NCBI GenBank assembly: GCA_941918925.1
Contig: OW799234.1
Coordinates: 7,159,001 to 7,223,000 of the forward strand
DNA: 64,000 nt
From: Phyto melanocephala
Lineage: Eukaryota > Arthropoda > Insecta > Diptera > Rhinophoridae
Reading direction: 5' to 3'
Numbering within the stretch: the stretch's first letter is position 1; the number at the start of each line of letters is the position of its first letter. Of this stretch, positions 21,853 through 32,084 are shown piece after piece. Both the position numbers and the translations under genes were made by a program. Under the pieces are notes generated by a model. The model was not told the origin of the DNA, searched no databases, and worked only from the letters and a program-made list of their open reading frames with translations.

Positions 21853-23300
21853 TATACAGGATGGTCCTACCAAAACTCACGAAATTAATTGTAAATAAAA
21901 CAAAAAGTTGTCAGAGATCTATGTGAATATTTCTTTACTCTTGTAGAAGAATCTATGGCAATTATGTGTAAAACAAAATATCGACAATTGCTCGCCACGA
22001 CTTCAAAGGCTTACAGAAGTAAGTAATATGGATCCTACGGTCCATATTTTCAACACACTGACACTGAGACATAATTGTTGTTCAATGTCATTAATGTGCC
22101 GTATTATCTTGTCCTTAAGCTCTGGAAATGTTCTTGGCTTATTGGCGTACACTTTTTCTTTTGAATATCCCTAAAGAAAGAACTCCAACTTAACTTAAAG
22201 AACATGTTCGTGGCGGCTAATTAACAGCGCCACGATGTGCGGTAACACGACCATTTAATTTCTCTCAAAAGTGCCATTATTTCGTTAAATTTTCGGCAAG
22301 TGATACCATTCTGTTGGCAATGCATATCGTTCAGGCCCATAGTCTTAATTTTTGGCCGTAGGAAGTCCGTTATTATCTCGCGTTGGTGAACACCATTCAC
22401 GCTAACAGCTTGGCCGACCTCATTTTAAAAGAAGTACGGCCCGATGATGCCGCCAGCTTATGAACCGCATCAAACAATCACTCTTTGTGGATGTGTCGTC
22501 TTTCAACAATCACTCGTGCATTCTCATTTGCCCAAATGCGGCAATGTATATATTTATTCCCGTCGCTCCAGTGTGGAGCATAGGGCCATCATTTTCTGGG
22601 GTTTCATTAATCGTTTGTTTAGGTTGAGCAACTGATTAGGATACCGCATCCGAGTCTGGTGTTGGGGCTGCCAATTTAGCCTCCAGACAGGCATTATGCC
22701 ATGGGACTTCTCCCATGCAGATGATTAGGTTATTCCGCCTATTTTCGATCGGCATTTCCTCGTTAGCAAAAACAGGGGGCACCAGGTTCGCAAAGGAGCA
22801 GTGAGTGAAGTTGCCATTTAAAGTGAAGAAGTTATACGTATGCATTTACGCTACACACTCCTATTAACCCTCCGGCAATAGTGCTTGTAAAAGAATCCAT
22901 TGAAGTGAAAGTATGCCTCGTTGCTGAAAATGATTTCGTTTGTAAAGCCATCATTAATTTCTGTCTGTTCAATTAACCAATAAGCATATGGAAGACGCTT
23001 AATATGATCCTTAGGCTTCAGCTCCTGAGTCAATTAGACCTTGTCAGAGAATAAATTCAAATCTTTATTCAAATTTCGCATCAGTGATATTTCTGAGATG
23101 TTCAATTATTGGCCATAACGACAAGTCTAGGTTAATAGATCTTTTGCCTCATTATCTTGAATAATAGCAATGTTTTCCCTAAAACGAACTGGGTGAGCAT
23201 GCACATGTGTTAACGCATTTTCTACAGATCAGATTTGCTGAAGTTTGCACACAATTCTTTCGATTGTGGACACAATTGGTCATTAATGCTGACCTAAAAA
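21853..23300 (-). mobile_element. Mariner relic 1, disrupted
   Basis: Minus-strand fragments spell a mariner transposase in order: PVRFRENIAIIQDNEAKD (about 23190), LTQELKPKDHIKRLPYAYW, IIFSNEAYFHFNGF, then after an interruption CRIWANENARVIVERRHIHKE (about 22545), and a distal part near 22140 with NKPRTFPELKDKIIRHINDI. In the usual IFSDEAHF motif the first catalytic Asp is Asn here. Stops and frameshifts abound. About 280 bp at 22570-22850 does not fit mariner and is described separately. The left limit may be TACAGGATGGTCC at 21854. The right end is unclear. Confidence 0.7.
22570..22850 (-). other. Coding-like insertion inside mariner relic 1
   Basis: The minus strand is open from 22845 for 69 codons (with NLIICMGEVPWHNACLEAKLA and then PTPDSDAVS). 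After one stop it continues SVAQPKQTINETPENDGPML. The composition looks protein-coding and differs from mariner. It separates two parts of the mariner frame, so it is a later insertion of unknown origin, perhaps a fragment of another retroelement or a host exon. I do not recognise it. Confidence 0.35.
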
Positions 23301-23940
23301 AGTGCACTTAATTCATTTTGAATCAAATACAGATTTTCGTAAAAGGCTTAAGATAGTTTTTTATATTAAAAATAAACATTAGTTTAATAAATATTTCGCT
23401 GCCACATTGGGTACCTTTTTTAGTGAAAAATATGAAGAGGCTAACCAACGTGATAGCAAAATATTGGATTAAATAAAAATAATTTTTTTTATAAAAACTG
23501 ATCCCACAGCTCGCAAAATTAGGACAACATGTTGATAAAGAAAGTTTGAAGAAATTTATATAGAATTATTTAGTTTTATTTAACATAATACTTTTTTCTA
23601 TGAACTTTAAAGTACAAAAGTAGATTGAAGTGAAATGCAAGAGTATGCCAAAGCCTCAAACTAATTATAGAGAAAATTCGTACACAAAATTAGGAACATT
23701 TTTAATATTGTAATGAAAACAAATTCACACATGAAAAACACAGAAAAACAAAATAACACTTTATTTTGTTGCATAAAGTTTTTCTATTGTTGTTGTTGGG
23801 TGCGCTGATTTCAAATCTAACCTCAGATTGTTTGTACCAGCTCCAGTTAGTGAGATACAGATACCGTCTTAAATTTACACAAGTAGTCGTTAGTTTATAT
23901 CAATAGCGGTGTAACTTAACTAGTTTCTTTGTAAATTTCA
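23301..23940. other. AT-rich spacer
   Basis: No convincing gene or element was seen. Confidence 0.4.
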
Positions 23941-24318
23941 GCATGTCTTCCTCAAGAAGGACGTGTTTAAATAATCCTGATTGTTGTTGTGTTATTTGTG
24001 GAGAATATATGTTCCACAAAAATTTCGTTTACATGTGTCGGACTTTGTGAAAAAGGCATACTTGGACTACTTTGGGTTTCCGTTGCCGTCAAACGCTAAA
24101 CCTTGCATACCAAGTTTGGTATGTAAACATGTATTGAATCTTTGCGACTGTAGGCAAATAAAAAAGACCCACTTTTAAGTACAAAGCTCCTATGATTTGG
24201 CGTGAACCATCCAACCATCATGACGACTGTTATTTCTGTGTAACGAAAATCATAGGAAGAAACCATACAAATTGCTCTAAGTGGATATATCCAAACTTAA
24301 AATCTGCCATAAGACCAG

Positions 24319-24450
24319 GGGGCAAATTACGTCATTCGAACGTGATCGAAATTTGAAAATTCTTACTCGATTCTCTATACCTAAAGCACAGCGAACTCGA
24401 TCGTAAAATTAAGTAAAATTTCGATCGTAATCGAATGCAGTAATTTGGCC
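24319..24450. mobile_element. Foldback MITE, copy 1
   Basis: GGGGCAAATTACGTCATTCGA at the left and TCGAATGCAGTAATTTGGCC at the right form long inverted arms joined by a short centre rich in CGATCG. A second copy is at 44705-44829 just beyond kurz. It is non-coding and about 130 bp, and it interrupts the pseudogene at 23941-25130. Confidence 0.75.
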
Positions 24451-24457
24451 ATAGTCT

Positions 24458-24751
24458 TGAGTATAAGTGACACATCAACACCACAGCACCCATGTACATC
24501 TTCGCAAAATTCAGACCAGTGCAGCGGACAAACCGAAAACGACGACAGTGGTAGCGTCAGTGATTTTGATTGCTACGGTAGTCTCCGTAAGGGACCACAA
24601 ATCAGGAAGTTTGAGTATTAGTGACACATCAACACCACAGCACCCTTGTACATCTTCGCAAAATTTAGACCAGTGCAGCGAACAAACCGAAAACGACGAC
24701 AGTGGTTTTGATTGCTACGGTAGTCCCCGTAAGGGATCACAAAACAGGGAG
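24458..24751 (+). repeat. 153 bp tandem duplication in the pseudogene
   Basis: TTGAGTATNAGTGACACATC begins copies at 24458 and 24611. The copies share the Ser/Asp-rich segment (DTSTPQHPCTSSQN, ENDDSG, DFDCYGS). The second copy lacks a 12 bp piece. Confidence 0.85.
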
Positions 24752-25130
24752 TTGGTAGATGATAAAATTTTCATCAACCATATGACAGCTGGCGAGAAAT
24801 GTGCATGGGAAGAGTTTGTTTGGGTAGTGAGGAATTTTCTGGGCAATAGGAAATATGACGGCTACATTCAGCACGTTAAACAGTTGCTGATACACTTCCA
24901 GCGGCTTGGTTGTAACATGAGTATTAAGCTTTACTACTTTCACAGCCATCTAGACTATTTTCCTAAAAATCTCGGTGACCTAAGCGGGGAACAAGGAGAA
25001 GGCTTTCACTAGAAGGGGCACTAGAATGAACATATGATGGCTGATTATTTTTGGAGCCTTCCAAATAGTACTCATATAACATCTCATTTTGGAAAATCTA
25101 AAAAAAGGAAATTTTATTCAGAATAAATAA

Positions 25131-27030
25131 ATTTAATAATTTTTTTAAACTTAAACGATGTGCATTTTCAATGAAAAATCCTGTAACTTTATAACTCCAA
25201 AACTAGAGCTGCTACATGAAAACGGCATATATTTTTGAAGTCAGCGTGGAAAAACTATTCAGATTCATGTAAGCAGACATGCTGTTTTCCAGTGTAATAG
25301 TTTTCATAATTGAAGAAAGAAAAAATTCATTACAAAACCAAAGACTTAGGACACATGCGCAGGTTGAAAAAGTAGACTGAAGTGAGTTGTAAGTGAATAA
25401 ATTCTTTCAAAGTCTTTAAAAAAACGGTAAAAGTGTTTCAAAAGAAAATAAAAACTTAAAATAATATGTTTTTTTTATTATTACATAAAAACGGAATGAT
25501 TTAATTGAAATAAAAACATGTTTTTAAAAGTAATAAAATTTTTTTGTTCTAAATTTTAACACCAACATTTCAAAAACAAACTATTGACGATAATAATTTA
25601 ATTTATATGAAAATAAATTGAAATTAAAAAATTTTTTTTATAACAAAAACTGTTATTTATAACAAAAAAATGTAGATTCTCTTAAGTAATCAAATTGTCT
25701 ACTTCTAAAGTTTATTTCTTTTAATTAAAATGCCATAAATCTATACTTTATTAAAGGTTTAACTACACAATTCTTTCGGTTTTAATAATACCTAAAGCGT
25801 GAAAATTTTGATAGATGGACAGAATAACAACAACAACAAAAATCATATAAAACTCATTAAAATTCGATTAAATATTAATATCTATGCCCTCAGTTCCCCA
25901 ATTAAAATCAAAAACAATAAGACAAAAAACTAAAAAAAAATCGAAAAAAAAGCGTAATAAGGAACAACTTTAAATTCTGACTGGTGTTGCAAGAAGGAAA
26001 AAAAAACAACATTGAAGAAGATTAACAAAAATTATTTTCAAATTTTACAAGAAAATCCCACAGCAATAGAAAAACCTGAAAAACCTAACAGACATAAACA
26101 AAGAAAATCTCTCAGATCAATCAGAAAAAATATAAAAAAAAAAAATCTTAAAAAAAAACGCCGAATTTAAAATAAAACTAAAACACTGCCTTCGAAACAT
26201 AATCACACATAAATCCCAAATTAAATAAATTGTAACATGTGTATATTTATAATTACTGTTATTTGAGGTTTTAAATTTCATTAACCACAATAGCACTAAC
26301 AACAACAACAACAACAAGTAATTCAACAACAAGTGTTGTGGTACTAGTTAAAAGACTTGATGATACACTTGATATTTATATCTTTTCAACTCTATTAGGG
26401 TTTTAATAAATTTTTTTTTTCTTTTTGATGTTGTCATGTATGTTTGTTTGTTTTGTTTTTATTGGTGTTGTTATTGTTGTTGTTTTTGTTTTTTTGAACA
26501 AAAGGCTATTAACCTTTACTTTCTTTAGAAGTGTTTTTTATTATATTTGTATAAATCTTGACCCTCATTTAAAGTATTATTTTCTTTAAGCTTTTCTTTT
26601 CTCAATGATATAAATCCACCAATAAATGTAATAGACACTTTTATAAGTTATAAACAAATGCATTTTTTTAAAAGCTAATTATGCCACACAAGTCAAGTTT
26701 TGTAGAGACCCTACTTACACGTCTAGAGGAAATGGTTGAGTTGTTGAAACGACTGGAGTAAAACAGTAACCTGATTTCGGACAGACAGTTAGACAAACGG
26801 AAGAACGGACATTGTTGAAATTTGTATAATTGGCTGGAATATTTTCAGCGTTTAAAATGATGGAAAAGTTCTTTGTCGTAGTTTTCTTAAATTAAAAAAA
26901 AAATTTTAATTTAACGCTTGAAAGAACTCCGTTAATCTTATTGACAATTTTTAATAAACGTCTCTATAATTAGAAAGTTTTTGAGGAAATTTCCTGCAAT
27001 ATTTTATTTGAAGCATTTTTCATTAATGTT
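25131..27030. other. AT-rich DNA, nothing recognised
   Basis: This holds simple A-rich and CAA-repeat sequence (AACAACAACAACAACAA near 26296) and no supported gene. A Leu-rich minus-strand frame at 26117-26332 is the reverse reading of the CAA repeat. Confidence 0.4.
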
Positions 27031-27660
27031 TTATGTATGTCAGTAAAATTTTCCTGGATGTATGGAAGCTTATTGTTAAACCCCTTTCAATTCCATCAAC
27101 TGCTTAGAATAAAATTGAATGGTCTTAGATCTTATGATCTAGAGTGTTTTTGCTGTCACCAAAGCGAGAGAGTATTTGTTTGTGTAAACCCACCTGTCGT
27201 TCAAATCAATATAATTTAACTTGAGAAGTAAGAACTTGGTTATCATGTAGTCCTATTGCAAGGGTAATAACCTCAACTAGTGCTTTGCCATTAAACGCCT
27301 CCGCATCGAACTCTAGTACATTTTAGATGTATTTAAATTCGACAAGCAAAGGTGGCTTCTGCAAATCCTATAAATGGTTAACGAATCCCTCTATTAGTAA
27401 AGGATGTCTCATTAGGAATGTACCTTAACATTTTAAAATAAAACCACGTATCTTTTGAAATAGTTGTAATTTTGTTATAAGATTGTAAAGAAGTCATGTT
27501 CCGATTAAGATTAAAGGGAATAAAATATTTGTCGAATAATCCCCACGACTCTGATTTATTCCTTTGGAACAGAAAGACACAACCACAGCTCTGATAACAG
27601 ACCATTACTTAAAAAAAAAAAAATTTCAATGGCTTTTTCACAGAGATGTAACTGCCACTC
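27031..27660 (-). other. Possible decayed coding fragments of unknown origin
   Basis: The minus strand is open at 27605-27378 (with NKITTISKDTWFYFKMLRYIP) and, in another frame, reads EFDAEAFNGKALVEVITLAIG near 27310-27250. The sequence is less AT-rich than its surroundings and looks like a frameshifted old coding region, perhaps of a transposon. I cannot assign it. Confidence 0.25.
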
Positions 27661-27689
27661 ACCGATGACGCATTCGATCTAGGGTTTGA

Positions 27690-28640
27690 GGTCGAATATA
27701 ATATTCTTTCTAGTTTATACTCATAATCCCGAAATTTCACAAAACGCCAAAGAAAAAAAATCGCACGGAGTTAAGTGGCCAGTTGGCATTATAACTTCTT
27801 GATCTAATTATTTTCTGGAAATCGTTGTTGCAATAAATAGAATGGTTTTTGCGCGATATGGCAGATGGCGCCGAAACCATATATCATCCAGACCTATGCC
27901 ATCCAGTTGAGGCCACAAGAACTCTTTTATCACGTTCCTGTAATAAATTCCTGTAAACAATCACTGTAATTTCGGTCTCATCTTCAAAAAAGTAAGGCCC
28001 GATCGCGCTGCCTGTCTAAAATTCACACCGTACAATTGCTTGATGTGGATGCATTTGTTCTCATATATTGCATTAGCTACACTGGTGGGCTAGTCAGTAG
28101 TGTGCTGATCTGCTAGTTTGGGGGTGGCGGGTTCGTTTCCCTCCAGAGACTCTACACTGGTCTGCTTCTCTTTCTCTTCTTTTCTTTTCTATTTAGGTAT
28201 CACAAAGTGTTCTATTTATTGGACCCAAGTGAGCTGCACAACAGCTGCCTGTTCTACCTTCATACTTACTTACCATTGCAATAGGATTTTCTGAGCCCAA
28301 AGCCATGGAGAAGATGACTTTTTCAGAAAACTGGCATTGATTTCACTTTGCTCTATTACCCATTAAACGAATTAGCGGTGCTTTTCTTAGTCTGCTGGTT
28401 TAAGCTCCTGAGTAAACTGAATTTTGTACATAAGAAGGTGAAGGTCTTTTGTTAAAATTCCTAGCGTTCTGCTTTCTAAGATTTGAAGTTGTTGAGAACG
28501 ATAACGAATTTATCTTTTTGGCGACACTCTCGTTTACAACAGCAATATTTTCAAGAGATCCAACTACACGTTGACCGTTGGCACATTAGGTGCACTTTCT
28601 CGACTGAAAATTCTTTAAAGTTTGCATCCGAACTCAGCAT
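27690..28640 (-). mobile_element. Mariner relic 2, carrying a SINE
   Basis: Minus-strand fragments include IQFTQELKPAD (about 28430), WVIEQSEINASF, and at the other end LFTGIYYRNVIKEFLWPQLDGM (about 27900) and LTPCDFFSLAF (about 27750), matching mariner order. Several stops and frameshifts are present. A tRNA-derived SINE is inserted at 28078-28274. Termini were not located. Confidence 0.65.
28078..28274 (+). mobile_element. tRNA-derived SINE in mariner relic 2
   Basis: The head contains GGGCTAGTCAGTAGTGTG, similar to a tRNA A box region, and GGTTCGTTTCCC, a good B box, spaced as in a polymerase III promoter. A pyrimidine-rich tail region follows. The flanks ATTGCATTAG (28068-28077) and ATTGCAATAG (28275-28284) make a 10 bp target duplication with one mismatch. 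The inserted length is about 197 bp. Confidence 0.7.
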
Positions 28641-29265
28641 TGTGTCATAAGTTTTCACAATTAAAATACTTTGTGCTTTCGCAAATCACACCATTTTTCA
28701 AAACAGAAATAAATATATGTGAGTGACAGCTGCCAAATTTCAGAAATCTTAAACTGAGTTAATCTTATGTTTATTAAATGTAAATAATTAATTTTTCAAA
28801 TCTCTGGGGGGCATTACTCCTCCCAGAATAGTCTAGTTGAATCCATGGTTACGCCGAAAATTCCAAATTGTTTGTTTTTTCATCAAGCACCATACATGTA
28901 ACACATACAATCATATTTCGTATGTTTGATGTATGTCTAGTTCACTTAAGGCCAGTTTGCGGTTGCATAAAAAGTAGGAGTAAAACCACATACCTGATAT
29001 TTAAGTTTTAGCATTGCTTGAGGCCACTTTACATTTGCCAGTGCACAGCTAATTTTTGATATTTTATAATTACAGAGACTTCAACACAGTTATTGAAGGC
29101 TTGTTCTCGTTATCTGAAATAAAAATGTATGTTCAGACAACTGTTTTATCAAGGTATTTCTGTGTAAAAACTATTATATTTACACTAGAGACTTTTCGAT
29201 AATTTCTTTATGTAGAAGTAAATGAACAATTTCGTATTTGAAATTCTGGCAGAATTGCATGCCGA
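28641..29265. other. Intergenic DNA, no gene
   Basis: No supported feature was found. A stretch near 28705-28740 resembles positions 503-546, suggesting a shared old repeat. Confidence 0.35.
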
Positions 29266-29411
29266 GGACCGGTTTTCGTTCTGTGAAATAAAATTGTTTT
29301 TTTTTTTTTCAATCAAAAATACATATTTATGATGATACCATATGGATACGATGTGCAAAAATGTTTAATTTCAAATTTTCACAGAATGAAAATAAATCCC
29401 CTGTAGGGTCC
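29266..29411. repeat. Imperfect inverted repeat, possible MITE
   Basis: TTTTCGTTCTGTGAAA near 29274 and TTTCACAGAATGAAAA near 29377 are inverted copies with a short A/T-rich centre. A further partly related stretch follows near 29474. The ends are poorly defined. Confidence 0.4.
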
Positions 29412-29582
29412 GTGTATAGTAAAAGGTATGGTGGCACCGTATAATATGACACACGAAAAGTTCTCATTCTAAAGTTTCACAAAACTAGAATTAAGCCCCT
29501 GGACAGTTTAATATAACAAAAATTTAATAACGTTAACTATTTAAAAGTTCAAAGACGATTTATGCAATTTTTAACACTAATT

Positions 29583-30125
29583 ACAAAGGGTCCGCCAAAT
29601 AACTTCTTTTTTTTTTAACCGGGCACAAAACATCGAGTGTAGCTTAGCGCCGTCCTGTTGAAACCAAATGTTGCCAATATCCTCCTCTTCAATTTTTGTG
29701 AACAAAAATTCGTTCAACATGGCCCGATAACGATTGCCATTGACTGTAACGGCCACTCCTTGCTCATTTTCGAAAAATGGCCCAATTATGCCTCTGGACC
29801 AAAATTCGCACCAAACAGTGACTCGTTTTGGGTGTATAGGCTTTTCAATGTATGTGTGCGGGTTTTCTGTGCCCCAAATGCGACAATTTTGCTTATTTAC
29901 ATACCCACCAAAATCAAAATGAGCTTCTTTTTTTTTGGCAAAATCGGCATCTTCTGTAAGTCGATCGTAGGCCCACTTTCCTAGCGTTGTTCAAGCGTAT
30001 ACACAACCATATTCGTTCAGCGGAAGGATAAATCTTATTATCTGTCAAATCAGACATGAGCTAAGTGTTACCATTCACGAAATAAGCACTAGTTGAAAAA
30101 AAAACGTTAGATTTCGGACCCTTTA
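29583..30125 (-). mobile_element. Mariner relic 3, short
   Basis: The ends read AAAGGGTCCGCCAAAT at about 29585 and, inverted, AAAGGGTCCGAAATCT at about 30125. The minus strand from about 29930 to 29620 is open for about 100 codons: EAHFDFGGYVNKQNCRIWG, TENPHTYIEKPIHPKRVTVW, RGIIGPFFENEQGVAVTVNG, NRYRAML and IWFQQDGAKLHS. This is the central mariner catalytic region with the second Asp in FQQDGA. The N-terminal and C-terminal thirds are missing, so it is an internally deleted copy. Confidence 0.75.
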
Positions 30126-30137
30126 CTTACAAATTTC

Positions 30138-30447
30138 TTTTTACTTATTATTTTATTTCTTCTTCTTCTAAAACTCTGGTTTTATAACAAACACAAAGAA
30201 AATTTTTATTTACCTTAAGAGGGCAACTCTTTAGTGAGAAGGCAGACTTTTCTTAAGAAAACGACTTAAAATTAAGACTTTCGACATAAAAAAGAAAAAA
30301 ATATATAAAAATTTTCTTACAAACAGATAACAATGTGAATATAATAAATAAAGGTCGATAATAAGGTGTTGACACTTCCTTATCCACTTTACTTAAATTA
30401 TTATTATTTTGGCGAACTGTGTTATCTGTTTTACAAAAACAAGTCAT
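30138..30447 (-). CDS. Possible small membrane protein, first exon
   Basis: From the ATG at 30447 (minus) the frame reads MTCFCKTDNTVRQNNNNLSK, then VDKEVSTPYYRPLFIIFTLLSV, ending at T/GTAAGAAAA, a good donor near 30325. The N terminus is polar and the end hydrophobic, as in a tail or signal-anchor segment. Possible acceptors about 100 bp downstream would add only 14-20 residues (CLLTKELPS) before a stop. Mariner relic 3 lies directly downstream, so a real gene may have been cut. I do not recognise the product. Confidence 0.25.
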
Positions 30448-32084
30448 ATTTTTTATTTTTAATGTATTTACAAGACTAATTAAGCGTTATGAGGTAACAA
30501 ATAACAAACTTTAAATTTTTGCAATAAAAAAAGAAAGTTTTGATACTATATTAACCGTTCTTGGCTATTAGCAAAGTACGGTTTTTTTTTAGAGGATTTA
30601 CGCACAAAACTGTAGCAGGTTTCAAAGTCGACTTGAAATATTGTCTGCTCTTTTCCCAAAATAAACAAGAACTTTATTTTCTCATCATTAACTAAACATA
30701 TCTCTAGATTAAGATTATCTTATTGGAAAATATTTTACAATTAAGAAACAAAATGTGTAGGTATACATATACATAAAACATACATACACACATGCATACA
30801 TATGTACGTATTGTGTGGATAGATATTGAATTGGATATGTCTTTTTGATTAATAACAGTTTTGACAGTCAGATCTAAACCAAAAATTAAAAGAAAAATAT
30901 AAAATAAAAACTCGGACAAGTAAAACAACACCATTAACAAAAGTATGTGTGTTTAGACCTACATACAGACATACATACTTTAATAAAAACGTTTATAGAT
31001 ACATAAAGGTACATATGTACATACATACGCACATATGTATGTATGCCTGCATGAGGTTTATAACAGGAGTTGTTACAGTAGCTTTTTTCGTGAGAGTTAA
31101 AAATAAAAAAAACAATAAGAGGGGAGATTTATTTATGTTGTTGTTTTAAACTCATTGTGGTTTTACGGCGCTTTAAAGGTTTTGTCTTACATTTTTTGTT
31201 TTTCTTTCGATTGCATGTTTTGTTTTTCTTTTAAAATTTTTAGGAAAATATTGTATGCACATACATACATATGTATGTATGTATATACATATACACAAGA
31301 AAAATCAGGTAATTATAAAATTTGTTATGCATTTTTAATTGGCTTTGAACATGCATTCGTGGTTTTAGTTTCTTTCGTTTAATTGAAACTACTAAAGACT
31401 TTGGAGATTGAAACAAAAAAAAAATATTTTTTTTTTTTGGTGGTGGTGGTGGTATACTTTTTGTAAGTATTACATTATTCTTTTTTATTTTTTCTAGGAA
31501 TATAGACACGTACCACATACTTAAAAATATGTATATGTATGTACATATCTATTATAAATAAAATCTTTATTACTGTAATTAGTAAGTATTATATAATATG
31601 TATGTACATACATATGTCCGAAAATAATTTTCAATAATTAAGTATTAAATAATATGTTCAATAAAATTAATGACTTTTAAGATGTTTATGTTTAAAAAAT
31701 AATGTAAACTGTTAAGAAAACAATTTTCGTTTATTATTGCCTACACCAGTGTAAGTGAGGAGAGTTTTATGTGTTCATTTTGACTTACATCCAGAGACGT
31801 TTCTTCTAGGGTAAGCAGGTGTTCTGTTAATTCCCAAAAAATTATTTCTTCATTAATTATTGGAGTAAAAAAAAATTTTTAATGCAAATAGTTATTACAA
31901 ATTTAATTATTTTTTATAATTGTTCAAAAATATGCTAAACATTTCCGGTTTATCAGACATTTTCTAAAAAAAAATAAAGTTAAAAATTTTTAGAAAACAA
32001 ATGATGCCTAAAACCGATATTTATGCAAAAAAATATTTTAAAATTATTGTTAAATTTTCTAGTTAAAAAAAAATACATAATAAA
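30448..32084. repeat. AT-rich spacer with CATA/TATG microsatellites
   Basis: Clusters of ACATACATATGTATGTA-type dinucleotide and tetranucleotide repeats lie at about 30757-30815, 30955-31055, 31255-31295, 31525-31550 and 31595-31615, and a GGTGGTGGTGG run at about 31439-31452. No gene is visible; open frames here read through these repeats. Confidence 0.6.

Larger units (their letters stand above)
23941..25130 (+). pseudogene. Deleted copy of a multicopy uncharacterised arthropod gene family
   Basis: In successive plus-strand frames one reads CCVICGEYMFHKNFVYMC, then MIWREPSNHHDDCYFCVTKI with YPNLKSAIRP, and at the far end FLGNRKYDGYIQHVKQ, RLGCNMSIKLYYFHSHLDYF, PKNLGDLSGEQGEGFH and MMADYFWSLP. 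These are the N-terminal Cys motifs, the MIWREPxNHxxDCYFC segment and the C-terminal CNMSIKxHFLHSHLDxFPxNLG-GERFHQD-MMADYCW segment of a family found in many copies in arthropod and cnidarian genomes. Its function is unknown to me. The large middle part is missing, frames shift, a MITE sits at 24319-24450 and a 153 bp tandem duplication follows. It is a dead copy, possibly dispersed by transposition. Confidence 0.65.

Noticed and set aside
28085..28160. Possible tRNA gene
   Set aside because: A box and B box are recognisable, but the acceptor stem does not pair well and a SINE tail and target duplication follow, so it is a tRNA-derived SINE.
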